Notes under the pieces: generated by a model
Told to the model about the DNA's origin: nothing
Databases searched by the model: none
The model's input: the letters and a program-made list of their open reading frames with translations, nothing else
Position numbers and translations under genes: made by a program
Assembly: GCA_964353185.1 (NCBI GenBank)
Contig: CAYGUV010000012.1
Coordinates: 1 to 46,178, forward strand
Length of the DNA: 46,178 nt
Reading direction: 5' to 3'
From: GCA-2708415 sp964353185
GTDB taxonomy: Bacteria; Pseudomonadota; Alphaproteobacteria; Micavibrionales; Micavibrionaceae
Shown here: piece by piece, positions 1 through 9,226 of the stretch
Layout: the number at the start of each line of letters is the position of its first letter
How positions within the stretch are numbered: the stretch's first letter is position 1

Positions 1-2270
1 AGTCTGCTGCTGTAAAGCCAAGCGGAGCATCTTCCAATGTTGTAAGGGTAATATCCGCCCCATCCGGCGCGTCATTGACCGTTGTCACATCAATAGTCAT
101 GGTGTTGGCGGATTGGTCTGTATCAATACCGCCACCTATAGTGCCCCCATCATCACGCACTTGGAAAGTGAAGGCATCATAGGCCGCACCATTCTCATTG
201 GCAACGGGGATAAAGCTTAGGTTTGGAATATTAGCGACCGCAATTTCCTGCCCAGCTGTTACCGCGACACCAGAAAGCTCCAACGTACCTGCCGTTGGTA
301 ATGTTGTAATTATTACGGATAAGAAATTATTGGCAGGTGTATCGCCGACATCTGTATATCCAAAGTCAGCCGCCGTGAAGTCATAGTTAGTATCTTCTAA
401 TGTGGTGACAGTATTATCTGTTCCGTCAGGCGCACTATTAATTGGGTCAACATCAAACGTAATTGTATTAGGTGTTTGGTCAGTGTCCTGGCCACCATTT
501 GCGGTACCACCATCATCACGCACTTGGAAATTAAAGCTGGTGTATCCTGCGCCATTTTCATTGATGGTCGGTGTATATACTAAATTGGGAATATCCGCGA
601 CTGCAATTTCTTGACCAGCTGTTACCACTACGCCAGAAAGCTCAAGGACGCCATCTACTGGTAAAGTAGTTATAAAAACAGACTGAAAGTTATTTGCAAT
701 CAAGTCGTTTGCATCTGAAAAGCCAAAGTCTACAGCTGCAAAACCGTAACTTCCATTTTCGAGAAGAGTAATCGTGTTGTCCGCACCGTCTGGTTCATCA
801 TTAACATTATTAACATCAATGGTAATTGTATTTGGTGTTTGATCTGTGTCTTGCCCTCCGATTGCTGTACCCCCATCATCACGCACTTGGAAGGTGAAGT
901 TCGCATAATTTGTACCACTTTCACCAGCGGTTGGCGTAAAAGTCAAATTGGGAATATCTGCAAAAGCAATTTCTTGCCCTGCGGTAACGGCGACACCAGA
1001 AAGTTCAAAAACACCGTTAGCGGGTAAAGTCGTTATAATAACAGACTGGAAATTGTCTGGCCCGTCATTCACATCTGAAAAACCAAAGTCAGATGGTGCA
1101 AAGGTAAGGGAGGTATCTTCATCAATTGTGAGAGTATTATCCGCTCCAGCAGGTTCGTCATTTACATTATTAACATCAAACGTAATTGTGTTCGGTATTT
1201 GATCTGTGTCTTGACCACCATTGGCGGTACCACCATCATCTGTAACTTGGAAAGTGAAATTAGCGTAATTTGTACCACTTTCATTTGCCGCAGGAATGAA
1301 TACGAGGTTCGGGATTTGAACGGCGGTAATTACTTGTCCTGCCGTGACGGCAACGCCCGATAATTCTAAAACACCATTGGCTGGAAGAGTGTTTATAGTC
1401 ACAGACTGTAGATTATCCGATGGGTCATTTGCATCCGTAAAGCCAAAGTCTGTAACGGCAAATGTATGCGTATTATCTTCGTCTATTGTAATTGTGTTAT
1501 CGGCGCCTTCAGGTTCATCATTGACGGAATTAACATCTATTGTGACAGTATTCGGAGTCGGATCAAGGTCTACGCCACCATTGGCTGTTCCGCCATTATC
1601 ACGTACTTGATAGGTGAAACTTGTGTAACCCACTCCATTTTCATTAGCGACAGGCGTAAATGTAATATTAGGCACTTGTGCAGCAGAAATTTCTTGTCCA
1701 GCAGTAATGGCTACACCAGATAATTCTAAAATACCGTTTGCAGGTAAAGTTGTAATGACAACAGATTGTGGGGTATTTGATGGCGTATCATCCGCATCGG
1801 AAAAGCCAGATGAAAAATCGGCAAGAGTAAAGTTGTAAGTAGTATCTTCATTTGTAGAGACAGTGATATCTGCACCGTCTGGTGCATCGTTAAGGGGGGT
1901 TACATCAAAGGTGATTGTATTTGGTGTTGTGTCTAAATCCACACCTCCGTTTGCCGTGCCGCCGTCATCACGAAGTTGGAAATTAAAGCTATCGTAGCCT
2001 ACACCGTTTTCATTTGTACCAGGGGTAAAAACAAGATTACCAAGGTCAGTTGCCAAGATTTCTTGACCTGCTGTTACGGTAACGCCAGATAATTCCAATG
2101 TTCCGTTTGTTGGAATAGTATTAATAAGAACTGACTGTAAAGAGTTTGATGCAGGTGCATCATCAGGGTCACTAAAGCCAAAATCTGCTGCGCTGAAGGT
2201 ATGCGTGTTATCCTCTAGAATAGTAATTGTATTATTTAATGCATTTGGATCTTCATTAACATTTTGAACA
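1..2270 (-). repeat. Six tandem ~363-nt coding repeats in the giant adhesin
   Basis: The codons for the DQTPNT-type motif recur at about 112, 475, 838, 1198, 1558 and 1927, giving steps of 363, 363, 360, 360 and 369 nt. All steps are multiples of three, so the frame is kept. Each unit encodes about 121 residues running from LED..FTAADFGF through ITTLPANG.LELSGVAVTAG to a DDGG..GG.DTD end and a VND linker. A seventh unit has just begun at the window edge. This resembles the tandem cadherin-like repeats of bacterial adhesins. Confidence 0.92.
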
Positions 2271-4459
2271 TTTATAGTCAGCGTGTATTCATCAAATGGA
2301 GTACCAGCACCATCATCAGTTGCACGTATAACAAGATTGAAAGTGTTTGTTCCTTCGAAATCTAGGTTAGTATTATCATCAATAGTGACTTGCCCGTTAA
2401 TCGGATTTATTTGGAAAATGCCAAGGCCATTTCCAGATTGGATCGTATAGGTAATTGAGTCACCTTCAATATCTGACGCATTTGCAGTAAATATTAACGT
2501 TCCATTGGCTGTATTTTCAAATATGTTAACAGGCGCAGGGTTTGGACCAAGGTTAGGTGGATTGTTGATAATAACGCCAAAGTCATATGTGTTACCCGTA
2601 ACATTTGTATTTCCATCGGTTACATTAAAACCTATAGATGCAGTTGTCGTCGCTGATCCATCATGCGTAAATGAAATAATACCGAAGTTTATATCTTCTT
2701 GCGTGAACGTGCTGCCAACTGTTAATGTAGCACCACTTCTTAAGACGGTCCCGTTACTAACGCTCGTTATTGTATAAATAAGTTCATCAATGCTGTTGTC
2801 GGGGTCTGATGTACGTAAGTTTACGTTAGAAATAGAACGTGTCCCTCCAGTATTGACCGTATCGCCAGTATTAACAGTAATAACTGGTGGATCATTTCCA
2901 CCACCATTTGTGAAAGTTACATTTATGTCTTTAGTGCCGCTTGTTGTATTTGGACCATCTTGAAGGTCAAAATCAAATCCAGCAAAACCGTTTACTGTGC
3001 CATCATGATCAAAGCGAATAAATCCGTTGTTAATATCCTGCTGTGTAAAAGCTGTTACAACCGTTCCTGTATTTGTATTAAAGACAGATCCGTTTAATGT
3101 GCTTGTAACAGTATAATTTAAATTGTTGTCTGTGGTATCGGCATCAATAGCCAAAAGGTCTGAACTTGTAATAGCAACAGAATTACTTTCTACAACTGAT
3201 TGTACTGTATTAATACTTATTGATGCTGGATCATTACCTGGATCGTTCACTGGTATAACATTTAACACAAAAGTATCTGTGTCTTGATTTCCTCCATCGG
3301 TAACACGGTAGCTAAAGTTAGCTGTTATCGTGTCTGAGTCGTCATGTAAGAAAGTGATAATTCCATTATCAATGTCTTCTTGAGTAAAAGTTCCGTTTAT
3401 ACCAATTGTGACACCACTTCTTTGTAATGTACCATTTAAATAATCAGTTACCTGATAGGTAAGTCCACTAGGGGGGGTGTTTCTATCAACAGTGTAAAGT
3501 TCTGTTGAATCAATAACGGTTGATCCACCTTCAAGAACGGTATCGCCAGTATTAAATTGAATGGCTGGTCTGTTTGTCCAACGTTCTGTAAGATATGCAT
3601 CAACGGCGCGGACTTGATTGTCATCAAGCGCGGTATTCCAAAGCATAATTTGACCAAGGGAACCTTTGAAGAAATTTGTATCAGTATTGTTTGTTAGATT
3701 AAGCGTACTTGGTTGTACTGTACCTCCGATCTCTGCACCTATACCGATAGCACCTGTATGGTTTGTCTGAGAACCAACTTCATCGAGCTGAACAAATGCA
3801 CCGCCATTTAAATTTGCTTTAATAAAACCTTGTCCTGTATTTGCATCAAAAACCATGATTACGCGGTAAGTTGTATTTGCCTGTACAGCCCCTAGGTTCA
3901 TTACTTTAAAGCGATCTGCGCCCCACTCAGAACCAGTATTATTATATCCAGCGGCGTAAATATTTCCGTTATCAATAGATACCTGATATCCACGAATACT
4001 ACCACCTTGTTCAAAAACAACCTGAAATCCGGATGTATCCGCACCTGTACGAAAGACAACAGCAAATGATTTTTCAGGCCAAGGTCCACCGTTATTAATT
4101 CCTGTTTGTGTGCCTATATCATAAGTATCGTCCCCATCAAAAACTAATCCACCAATTCCCGTACCAAAAGCATTCGATTCGTAGGTTGCACGGCGAGATG
4201 CTGTTCCTTGGCTTGCATCATTATTTCCTCCGAATTTATCTTCCCAATTTTGTACATCAGTTCCATTCGTCGGCTGATCTCCAGCAGAAAAATCGCCATC
4301 ACCATCTATGTCTTGTGCATCCAAATTTAGAACACCATTTGGAATTGCATTGACTGTCGTAGCAAGTGTAGACGCGTCAAGAAGTAACCGCTTCTCTAAG
4401 GGGTACATTAAAGTACGAAGCAGCCCTTTTTTTGTTTTATCGTCTTTTTTATCAGCCAA
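1..4459 (-). CDS. Giant LEPR-XLL-type, cadherin/CSPG-repeat surface protein (N-terminal part)
   Basis: An open frame of 1486 codons runs from a TTG at 4459 off the left edge, so the C-terminus is missing. The first residues are polar and lysine-rich, with no Sec signal. Next comes LEKRLLLDAS (about residues 21-30), matching the LEPR-XLL motif found at the N-terminus of very large repetitive exported proteins. Then follow a LamG-like domain (about 50-280), three CSPG-type repeats marked by FTQEDI..G.I and similar (about 285-650), a cadherin domain (about 650-740), and six tandem ~121-residue Ig/cadherin-like repeats containing LSGVAVTAGQEI and QVRDDGGTANGG. A Ca2+-binding adhesin is the likely role. 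The gene lies 114 bases downstream of an M50/HlyD/TolC-type operon on the same strand. The start is uncertain: an in-frame stop lies three codons before the TTG, and the first ATG is at 4408, just before the motif. Confidence 0.88.
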   Translation of the reverse strand, partial: MADKKDDKTKKGLLRTLMYPLEKRLLLDASTLATTVNAIPNGVLNLDAQDIDGDGDFSAGDQPTNGTDVQNWEDKFGGNNDASQGTASRRATYESNAFGTGIGGLVFDGDDTYDIGTQTGINNGGPWPEKSFAVVFRTGADTSGFQVVFEQGGSIRGYQVSIDNGNIYAAGYNNTGSEWGADRFKVMNLGAVQANTTYRVIMVFDANTGQGFIKANLNGGAFVQLDEVGSQTNHTGAIGIGAEIGGTVQPSTLNLTNNTDTNFFKGSLGQIMLWNTALDDNQVRAVDAYLTERWTNRPAIQFNTGDTVLEGGSTVIDSTELYTVDRNTPPSGLTYQVTDYLNGTLQRSGVTIGINGTFTQEDIDNGIITFLHDDSDTITANFSYRVTDGGNQDTDTFVLNVIPVNDPGNDPASISINTVQSVVESNSVAITSSDLLAIDADTTDNNLNYTVTSTLNGSVFNTNTGTVVTAFTQQDINNGFIRFDHDGTVNGFAGFDFDLQDGPNTTSGTKDINVTFTNGGGNDPPVITVNTGDTVNTGGTRSISNVNLRTSDPDNSIDELIYTITSVSNGTVLRSGATLTVGSTFTQEDINFGIISFTHDGSATTTASIGFNVTDGNTNVTGNTYDFGVIINNPPNLGPNPAPVNIFENTANGTLIFTANASDIEGDSITYTIQSGNGLGIFQINPINGQVTIDDNTNLDFEGTNTFNLVIRATDDGAGTPFDEYTLTINVQNVNEDPNALNNTITILEDNTHTFSAADFGFSDPDDAPASNSLQSVLINTIPTNGTLELSGVTVTAGQEILATDLGNLVFTPGTNENGVGYDSFNFQLRDDGGTANGGVDLDTTPNTITFDVTPLNDAPDGADITVSTNEDTTYNFTLADFSSGFSDADDTPSNTPQSVVITTLPANGILELSGVAITAGQEISAAQVPNITFTPVANENGVGYTSFTYQVRDNGGTANGGVDLDPTPNTVTIDVNSVNDEPEGADNTITIDEDNTHTFAVTDFGFTDANDPSDNLQSVTINTLPANGVLELSGVAVTAGQVITAVQIPNLVFIPAANESGTNYANFTFQVTDDGGTANGGQDTDQIPNTITFDVNNVNDEPAGADNTLTIDEDTSLTFAPSDFGFSDVNDGPDNFQSVIITTLPANGVFELSGVAVTAGQEIAFADIPNLTFTPTAGESGTNYANFTFQVRDDGGTAIGGQDTDQTPNTITIDVNNVNDEPDGADNTITLLENGSYGFAAVDFGFSDANDLIANNFQSVFITTLPVDGVLELSGVVVTAGQEIAVADIPNLVYTPTINENGAGYTSFNFQVRDDGGTANGGQDTDQTPNTITFDVDPINSAPDGTDNTVTTLEDTNYDFTAADFGYTDVGDTPANNFLSVIITTLPTAGTLELSGVAVTAGQEIAVANIPNLSFIPVANENGAAYDAFTFQVRDDGGTIGGGIDTDQSANTMTIDVTTVNDAPDGADITLTTLEDAPLGFTAAD

Positions 4460-4573
4460 TAGTTTTTATTACCCGTTTGTATATCCTCTAAAAAAAGAAA
4501 GAACTCTTTTTTTATATTGTCTCAAATAAATACTAAAATTTATTAAAGATTTTAGAGTTTGTTAATAAATTCT
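4460..4573 (-). promoter_or_regulatory. AT-rich spacer with hairpin between M50/HlyD gene and giant adhesin gene
   Basis: Read on the minus strand, an A7GA tract and a TCT7 tract flank GTTCTT and can form a nine-pair AT hairpin near 4484-4508. An AGAGGA Shine-Dalgarno-like element follows it. The spacer is long compared with the 2-4 base gaps elsewhere in the operon, so it could separate or attenuate expression of the giant gene. I see no convincing -35/-10 pair. Confidence 0.35.
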
Positions 4574-6709
4574 TTAGAAACCACTATCCATGATGAACAA
4601 TGAAAATCCCTTTTTAATCAGTGTGTTAGCGATTGTTTTTCGTTTTCCTGATACCTTAACTGTGCCTCGACCGACAAAATTTGGGAGTGAAGCTTTGTTT
4701 TCGTTTGATATTAGGTCAAATCGTATGGGATAGACCGTAAATCTTGGTAGGGGCTTTATGTTGCCATTTGAATCTTTTTCAGCAGGAATAGGACCGCCTT
4801 GTACGGATGATAATTCTGGCCAAAAAAGGGTTTCTGCAACAGATTTTTCAACGTAGCTTAATTCTACGTCAAATGTATCAAAAGGTGAATATTCGGCATA
4901 AAATTTTCCAGTATTATTATTGGATAAGCTATCAATATATTTTTCGCTGATATATCCGCTTAAGGTTTTGTTGTTTTCATCCGCAATCAACGCCAGCATA
5001 TAACGGGTATTCACCCATTGTCCTTCGCGTAATGCAGGGTCAATAATTTTTACAGTTCCATCTGACGTTGCCTTGATCGTAAGTTTATCTAAAATCGTTT
5101 GAAGGCCTTCTAATTCCTTTTCAACATTTTCAATTTCACTATCAATTAGACTGCGTTGATTGGCCAGCTCTTGTGTTGCTTGACTGCTCGACCTAATTTC
5201 TTTTAAGTCATTTAGCTTTTGTTCAGTAATTGTAATATTATGGTTTAAATTATATGAAGATAAAAGGAAAAGAACATCACCTTTATTTACTACTTGTCCT
5301 TGTGAAACTTTTATCTGCTCAATCTTTGCAGGAATAGAAGGGTAGTATCGCACATAATCTTTTGCATGAAGTGTCACCGGCACTTCTATAGATTTTTGGA
5401 TAGGCCAAAAAATTACTGAGAATAATAAAATATATAAACCTAGAGATATTTTACCGCGTAAAGGAGTGATTATTTCACCGAAATCTTTAACCCATACTCT
5501 TATTTCTCTCAATATAGGTAAGCCTATAAAGAAGGCTAATTCAACAAGCATAAAAATTAGACCAAGAGGCTGGAAGAATAAATTATATACTAATATCGCA
5601 ATCCCTAAATATAGAAAAAATCTATAGACCCATACAGAAAATCCGAAAATAGTTAGTAATTTTTGTGTCCTAGTATCGGTAATCTCAGGGCGGCCCGTAT
5701 CCCAACCCCATAAAACTTTGCGCAAACGATATTTTGCAAAAGCAAAGGAGCGATCTTGTAAATTATCAATACCAACTATGTCAGAGAAAAGATAATATCC
5801 GTCAAATTTCATAAGAGGATTTAGGTTTATAATTAGCGAAGCCAACATTGATACAATCGCAACCATAAAACATAGGCTTTGCGCCATTCCAGGTGGTAAA
5901 ACATGCCATAAAATTAAAGCCACGGCAGATAGAGCCAATTCCGCCATCATACCACTAGCGGCAATATTCAGACGCTGTTTCCTATTCTTTAACTTCCACG
6001 CATTTGTCGTTTCTGTGTATAAAATTGGATAGAGAACGATGAATGCAACACCAATGGTTGTAACAGGAACACCATATTTTGTTGCGGTATAGGCATGCCC
6101 TAATTCGTGGATTATTTTGACAATAATCGTTGCGCCAACAAATAAAATTACGCCCTCTAAAGTTAAATAATTTACAAATGTATTGGCAATTTCGTCAAAG
6201 CGTTGGATGCTTAAAAATATTCCGTAACTTAGTAAAATAAAAACACCAATCATAAAAGGCCGTGTAAAAAGAGGGCTTAAAATTGGATAAGTTTTTTTTA
6301 GAAATCGTTCTGATTTAAACAATGGTAAAATAAAAAATAAATAACCATGCAAAAGTTTTTTCCACCAAGGCTGTGCCATTGCGCTTAATTCTAAATCAAA
6401 ATATTCAGTTGATTCATTCGTTGTTGAATAAATAAGCTTATGTGTTATTAAAAATTCAACAATCGCAGTGATGTCTTCTTCATCAGGTTCGAGAGTTGTT
6501 TCTTCTTTAATAGCTTTGGTAAGGTCACTTACATAAGTATATTTTTCAAAGCGGCTAAGACATTCAAATTCTAGCCATCCAATTTTGTAATATTTATTGG
6601 CAGCTGGGTCATATAATGTCCAACTCGGCGCGCCTCTCGGTTCTGGCGGGGCTTCGTTTAAATGAAGGTCACTACGAAGTTTAGGTAATATTAAATCCTT
6701 TTCTAACAT
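4574..6709 (-). CDS. M50-family membrane metalloprotease fused to HlyD-like adaptor, with PqqD-like N-terminus
   Basis: A protein of 711 residues. Residues about 20-95 (WTLYDP..NKYYKIGWLEFE, then an acidic helical stretch) look like a PqqD/RRE-type winged helix. The membrane core carries HELGH (201-205) and NPLMKFDGYY (297-306), the zinc and third-ligand motifs of M50 site-2 proteases, with about eight hydrophobic segments between residues 125 and 440. From about 445 it becomes an HlyD-like adaptor: a lipoyl half-motif (IEQIKVSQGQVVNKGDVLF), a coiled coil (490-545) and the second lipoyl half. Both catalytic motifs are intact, so it is probably active. It lies 2 bases downstream of the next adaptor gene and upstream of the giant adhesin. 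I infer that it processes or passages that substrate. Confidence 0.88.
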   Translation of the reverse strand: MLEKDLILPKLRSDLHLNEAPPEPRGAPSWTLYDPAANKYYKIGWLEFECLSRFEKYTYVSDLTKAIKEETTLEPDEEDITAIVEFLITHKLIYSTTNESTEYFDLELSAMAQPWWKKLLHGYLFFILPLFKSERFLKKTYPILSPLFTRPFMIGVFILLSYGIFLSIQRFDEIANTFVNYLTLEGVILFVGATIIVKIIHELGHAYTATKYGVPVTTIGVAFIVLYPILYTETTNAWKLKNRKQRLNIAASGMMAELALSAVALILWHVLPPGMAQSLCFMVAIVSMLASLIINLNPLMKFDGYYLFSDIVGIDNLQDRSFAFAKYRLRKVLWGWDTGRPEITDTRTQKLLTIFGFSVWVYRFFLYLGIAILVYNLFFQPLGLIFMLVELAFFIGLPILREIRVWVKDFGEIITPLRGKISLGLYILLFSVIFWPIQKSIEVPVTLHAKDYVRYYPSIPAKIEQIKVSQGQVVNKGDVLFLLSSYNLNHNITITEQKLNDLKEIRSSSQATQELANQRSLIDSEIENVEKELEGLQTILDKLTIKATSDGTVKIIDPALREGQWVNTRYMLALIADENNKTLSGYISEKYIDSLSNNNTGKFYAEYSPFDTFDVELSYVEKSVAETLFWPELSSVQGGPIPAEKDSNGNIKPLPRFTVYPIRFDLISNENKASLPNFVGRGTVKVSGKRKTIANTLIKKGFSLFIMDSGF

Positions 6710-6711
6710 AT

Positions 6712-8145
6712 CTACAGACCCAATTTACGGCGTAATGTTGTAATTGGACGCCTAAGAATATTAACGGCTAATATGGTGCGTTCACCATAAACTTTTCCCG
6801 TTCCTGTCCAACCTATGCGTAAGTTTTGATCAGTTTCTACAAAACGCCCTCGTATTTTATAGGTCATTAAGCCTCCACCATCCATGGTCGCTTGATATCC
6901 AATATTCTCATAGGTTGCCTCTTGAGAATCGAATGGATTGACGTTTAAGAAAAATTTAGCTGGGATGTTTTCATCAATTTTTATCATCGAGCTGACAGGC
7001 ATGCGGATCATTAGCTCACTATCTGTTAAGTTTGCAAGCTGCATTACTTGCTCACCTGTTTGAACGGGCTTGCCAGTTAAAGCGTTTGTATCCGCAAAGA
7101 TAGCTACTCCATCACGATCCGCGACAATAACGGCTAGTTCCAACATTTGACGGGCAAATGCTACCTCCGCTTCTTTTTGCGACAATCGTGATTTAAGAAT
7201 AGCAATTTCGGCAAGTTTTTTACGATCTTTCATAGATTCGCGCTCAGTTTTACGCAAAGCAATTTCTGCGGCCGTAAGCTCACCCATTGTCATGGTTACT
7301 TTATTTTCAAGCAAAGTACTGTCCATACGCATGAGAACATCGCCTGCTTTTACTTCTTGCCCGGGGGAAACCTCTACACTATCGATAACGCCATCAAAGG
7401 GGATATTAATTGAATCTGGTTTACTTGCTACAATTTCTGCAGGCGCAGTAGCGCTCATCCTTACAGGGATGAACATTATGAGCAGTAATGTCAGGAAAAA
7501 TAATTTTGTTTTTAAACCTGAAATATTCAGAAAAGGAAAAAGTGCGGATTTTTTTCCTTGAATTTTATCAAAGCTTTGTAGAGCGTGCGCATATCCATCG
7601 CCCAAATCTTCTAAGATTGCTTTTTCTAAACTAACAAAATCTTTTTCCCTATCGATCCATAAGCCACCAATTAAATCTTCATGAGAATTTTCCATGATCA
7701 TAATAAAGGCATTATTGCCAACCCATTTATTCCAATCATCACGATTTTTTTGGTCGCAATCATCAATCGTTACTTGTAACAATTTTGAATAGCTAACTTT
7801 TTTATCTTCTTCTTCTTTATCTTTTTGGGTAGAAAGTTTTTGTATCTTATTTTTCACATACTTGTTGATAACTCTTGATAGCCATTGCGTATAAGGGCCA
7901 TCAGGATCAATTTGAACCAAGCCAGAGACATTTTTGATAATTACTTTATTGTTTTTATATTCCCAATAAACACAATTTCTATAGTTTACTAAATTGAAAG
8001 TTTGATTAACAATTAGGAATTCAAGTTCGGTTTTTTTGCTTTTATGCCGCGCACTTTTTAATAAAGTAATGAGCGTTAATAAAAGTTGAAATTTGTTCTC
8101 TACTTGTGAAGGTTTAGAACTTTCTTTTTTAGATTTACTGGCCAC
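6712..8145 (-). CDS. HlyD-like periplasmic adaptor with cytosolic GAF-like N-terminal domain
   Basis: A protein of 477 residues. The first ~210 are cytosolic and GAF-like in pattern (ELEFLIVNQTFNLVNYR, then an SGLVQIDPDGP turn), with a lysine/glutamate-rich insert at about 100-118. One membrane anchor follows at 212-228 (LKTKLFFLTLLLIMFIPVRM). Next come lipoyl half-motif one (INIPFDGVIDSVEVSPGQEV), a short coiled coil with KLAEIAILKSRL, and the second lipoyl half (VADRDGVAIF). The C-terminus is a beta-barrel-like adaptor region. Its length and cytosolic domain are unusual for an HlyD family member. The gene is in a tight operon, 4 bases after its upstream gene and 2 before its downstream gene. 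Confidence 0.85.
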   Translation of the reverse strand: MASKSKKESSKPSQVENKFQLLLTLITLLKSARHKSKKTELEFLIVNQTFNLVNYRNCVYWEYKNNKVIIKNVSGLVQIDPDGPYTQWLSRVINKYVKNKIQKLSTQKDKEEEDKKVSYSKLLQVTIDDCDQKNRDDWNKWVGNNAFIMIMENSHEDLIGGLWIDREKDFVSLEKAILEDLGDGYAHALQSFDKIQGKKSALFPFLNISGLKTKLFFLTLLLIMFIPVRMSATAPAEIVASKPDSINIPFDGVIDSVEVSPGQEVKAGDVLMRMDSTLLENKVTMTMGELTAAEIALRKTERESMKDRKKLAEIAILKSRLSQKEAEVAFARQMLELAVIVADRDGVAIFADTNALTGKPVQTGEQVMQLANLTDSELMIRMPVSSMIKIDENIPAKFFLNVNPFDSQEATYENIGYQATMDGGGLMTYKIRGRFVETDQNLRIGWTGTGKVYGERTILAVNILRRPITTLRRKLGL

Positions 8146-8149
8146 AAAT

Positions 8150-9226
8150 TTACTTCGTCCTATTTTCTGACAGTTTTAACCCTAAAAACCCCTTACTGTT
8201 TCCTTTTTCAATTGTGTTTTGTGTAAATGTGGCGCGGCCACTCATGCCTGGCAATAATTCTTCATGATATTTTTCAATTTCTGCAACAACCTGTACAGAT
8301 TGACTTACAGGATCTACTTCACCAAAAACATTGATAATTTTTGCTGTATATGTGCGGTCTGTTTCTCTAATATAAATGCTTACGGGGGTATCTAAGTTTA
8401 GCCAACGCAACCAAGTTGACGGTATTAAAAATTCCGCTCGTAATGGATCGTGAGACGCAATTTCCATTAAAACGCGACCTCTTTGAACATATTCATACTG
8501 GCTTGCCATTTTGCGCATTACGCGTCCGTCCCATGGTGCAATATGCTTACATGATTTTAAGCGGCCTTGAATTTGCGAAATCAGCGCTTTATTTTGTTCA
8601 TTATTTTCGCGAGCAACCATAAGTTCTATATCTGCTACAGAATCTAAACTAGACAATTTTTGATAGGCTATTAATTGTTGCTCAGTTACGCGTTGGCGTG
8701 ACATGGCTTCGCTTAATCTTGCTTGGTCAACGGCACAATCATATTGTATGAGCACATCACCTTTTTTAAAACGATCGCCGCTTTCAATAGAAAATTTGGT
8801 TATTTTTGAATCTAAACCACTTGCAAGCACAATTTGACGTTTTGCCCCTAACACAGCCTGTACAGTAAATTCTTCATTAGTATCTGAGTTGGCACTTGAT
8901 GACTCGTTAGAATCCAAGAATATCGGTGGCTCAATCTTGGGGGGAGCATCTGTTATGATGAGTTCTTCTTTGACCATTTCACCTGTAACGGGAACATTTA
9001 CAGATGATTCACCAAAGGCAACATTACTCAAGGCAATGTCATTGCGTTCAGTAAAGTCTCCAATTAAGAAAGTCGCAAAAAACAGTAGGCAAAAAATTAG
9101 ACCTAATCTTACGAGTATATTGTGTCGATAAAGTTTTATAAACATAGGCTTTGATTCCAGAGTGTCTTCCATACTCTGTTTTGGTTCTTTCTTCCAGTCA
9201 ATTTTTTGAAATGATGGCTCTATCAT
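8150..9226 (-). CDS. HlyD/RND-type membrane fusion protein
   Basis: A protein of 358 residues with an N-terminal cytosolic tail and one membrane anchor at 38-56 (ILVRLGLIFCLLFFATFLIG). The first lipoyl half is at about 125-160 (VLASGLDSKITKFSIESGDR). A short helical hairpin contains SRQRVTEQQLIAYQK, and the second half contains HIAPWDGRVMRK. A beta-barrel domain with the adaptor-typical LLPGMSGRATF follows. It should bridge an inner-membrane component to the TolC-like protein encoded immediately upstream. The two genes overlap by 4 bases (ATGA), which points to coupled translation. Confidence 0.9.
   Translation of the reverse strand: MIEPSFQKIDWKKEPKQSMEDTLESKPMFIKLYRHNILVRLGLIFCLLFFATFLIGDFTERNDIALSNVAFGESSVNVPVTGEMVKEELIITDAPPKIEPPIFLDSNESSSANSDTNEEFTVQAVLGAKRQIVLASGLDSKITKFSIESGDRFKKGDVLIQYDCAVDQARLSEAMSRQRVTEQQLIAYQKLSSLDSVADIELMVARENNEQNKALISQIQGRLKSCKHIAPWDGRVMRKMASQYEYVQRGRVLMEIASHDPLRAEFLIPSTWLRWLNLDTPVSIYIRETDRTYTAKIINVFGEVDPVSQSVQVVAEIEKYHEELLPGMSGRATFTQNTIEKGNSKGFLGLKLSENRTK

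Noticed and set aside
1..2270. A CRISPR array from the regular repeats
   Set aside because: The period is ~363 nt, the units are coding and in frame, and no short repeat-spacer pattern or cas gene is present.
198..4353. Several plus-strand frames of 60-90 codons within the giant gene
   Set aside because: They lie opposite a continuous minus-strand frame with clear repeat protein sequence and have no ribosome sites or homology.
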